From Spirochaetales bacterium (GTDB lineage: Bacteria; Spirochaetota; Spirochaetia; ARS1246): a stretch of 16,434 nt of DNA. Positions 15,847 through 16,434 of the stretch are shown in pieces (the stretch's first letter is position 1; every line of letters begins with the position of its first letter). The translations under genes and the position numbers were made by a program. The notes beneath the pieces are model-generated. The model searched no databases, was not told the DNA's origin, and saw nothing but the letters and a program-made list of their open reading frames with translations. The DNA is taken from positions 1 to 16,434 of the forward strand of contig JAFGHN010000105.1 of the NCBI GenBank assembly GCA_016930115.1, given 5' to 3'.

Positions 15847-16284
15847 CTAAACTCCTGCGTAATTTCTTAAAATGCGTTCCTGCAAATCGAGCATTTCACC
15901 GTCAACCGCGTCTTCGCCGTGGTCCATCCCGGCCAGATGCAGAATCCCGTGTACGAGAAGACGTCTCATCTCTTCAGTTTCGGAAACCTGCTGTTCGGCC
16001 GCGTTCTTTTTCATTGTTTCCACCGAAATAGCGATGTCTCCGGCAACATGATAATCTTCGGTTTCAAAGCCTGCACCCTGGCCGAAGGAAAGTACATCCG
16101 TCGGCCGGTATTTCCCGCGGAATTTGCCGTTTAACTCGCTCATATAGGCATCATCGCATAGAAGAACCGAGACATCCCACCTGTTTTTTCCAAGCTCTTC
16201 GAGCACGCTCAGACAAAAACCTTTCAGGCTTTCAAGCGGCAGCTCGCTATTCACGTTTATTACACGTATCTCTACAACGTTCAA
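15847..16284 (-). CDS. ybeY: Endoribonuclease YbeY (16S rRNA maturation)
   Basis: The protein is 145 aa, normal for the UPF0054 family. The zinc motif HGILHLAGMDH (H112, H116, H122) and the upstream 'RPTDVLSFG' block (~60-68) are both intact. YbeY takes part in 16S rRNA 3'-end processing and 70S ribosome quality control in the cytosol. The start is TTG at 16284 with AGGGTGAG (16290-16297) 5 nt upstream. It is 21 bp after the end of the PgpH-like gene, an order also known from Bacillus (yqfF-yqfG). Its stop is 3 bp before tlyC. Confidence 0.96.
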   Translation of the reverse strand: MNVVEIRVINVNSELPLESLKGFCLSVLEELGKNRWDVSVLLCDDAYMSELNGKFRGKYRPTDVLSFGQGAGFETEDYHVAGDIAISVETMKKNAAEQQVSETEEMRRLLVHGILHLAGMDHGEDAVDGEMLDLQERILRNYAGV

Positions 16285-16289
16285 TACTA

Positions 16290-16297
16290 CTCACCCT
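16290..16297 (-). promoter_or_regulatory. Ribosome binding site supporting the TTG start of ybeY
   Basis: Minus-strand AGGGTGAG sits 5 nt before TTG 16284, between the upstream stop codon and ybeY. No ATG lies near the family N-terminus. Confidence 0.6.
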
Positions 16298-16305
16298 GCA
16301 CGCTC

Positions 16306-16434
16306 TCAGCTTCGAGCGCGAGACGGCTCCTTTTTCCTTGCGTCTCCCTCTTCAACCTCGGGATATTCAATCCGCGTATGATACTGCCCGGCAAGGATAT
16401 GGACGAAGGATTTCTTGATCGTTTCCAGATCACG
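16306..16434 (-). CDS. C-terminus of a PgpH/YqfF-type HD phosphohydrolase (5' part outside window)
   Basis: The last 42 codons and the TGA stop (16308-16306) are present. The residues 'DLETIKKSFVHILAGQYHTR' followed by IEYP match the conserved end of 7TM-HD (PgpH/YqfF) proteins, where this motif follows the HD domain. PgpH members are membrane proteins that hydrolyse c-di-AMP. Only the tail is seen, so the membrane and HD parts cannot be checked. A short charged tail (EVEEGDARKKEPSRARS) follows the motif. The gene directly precedes ybeY, the usual neighbour. Confidence 0.8.
   Translation of the reverse strand, partial: RDLETIKKSFVHILAGQYHTRIEYPEVEEGDARKKEPSRARS

Noticed and set aside
1..16434. 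tRNA, rRNA, CRISPR array, insertion sequence or phage gene
   Set aside because: No cloverleaf, rRNA block, spaced direct-repeat array, transposase or integrase motif was seen. The repeats at the left are protein-level domain repeats too diverged to be DNA repeats.

Overview
All recognisable genes in this window lie on the minus strand, so transcription runs from high to low coordinates. The genes are packed tightly, with many overlaps of 4-14 bp. The content suggests a free-living or environmental spirochaete (Spirochaetales/Spirochaetaceae-like). The reasons are a stand-alone TlyC-type CBS/CorC protein without a DUF21 membrane domain, sitting between ybeY and a large TPR protein; a lipoprotein with a relaxed lipobox; and a huge secreted protein made of chitobiase-C/Ig-like repeats plus a beta-helix. 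This assignment is from gene content only and is of medium confidence.

In transcription order, 16434-13101 holds the end of a PgpH/YqfF-like HD phosphohydrolase, then ybeY (rRNA maturation endonuclease), tlyC, and a 657-aa secreted TPR protein. These form one apparent operon. At 13100-9696 lies a glycolysis/secretion cluster, gap-pgk-tpiA-secG. It is preceded by a very good sigma70-type promoter (TTGACA, 17 bp, TATATT) in the 83-bp gap after the TPR gene.

A 185-bp non-coding or weakly coding gap (9511-9695) separates secG from a surA-like parvulin isomerase gene. This is followed by nusB and a 529-aa TPR lipoprotein (nusB and the lipoprotein gene overlap by 4 bp), then map (methionine aminopeptidase). 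After a 92-bp gap with an AT-rich hairpin and a small open frame come a phosphoribosyltransferase gene and, overlapping it by 7 bp, a giant gene. The giant gene fills 4922 down to the left edge and continues beyond it.

The giant gene is the main accessory feature. The visible 1640 residues comprise a signal peptide, about 13 tandem repeats of roughly 92 aa that each end in a 'VDKxPPxxP'-like linker, and then a DUF1565-type right-handed beta-helix. It looks like a secreted or surface adhesin or carbohydrate-interacting protein. The rest of the window is housekeeping: RNA processing, transcription antitermination, protein export and folding, N-terminal Met removal, lower glycolysis and nucleotide salvage. 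Start-codon use is notable: five genes (ybeY, tlyC, gap, the TPR lipoprotein gene and the phosphoribosyltransferase gene) appear to start at TTG, and tpiA and map at GTG. No mobile element, CRISPR array, tRNA or rRNA was seen.
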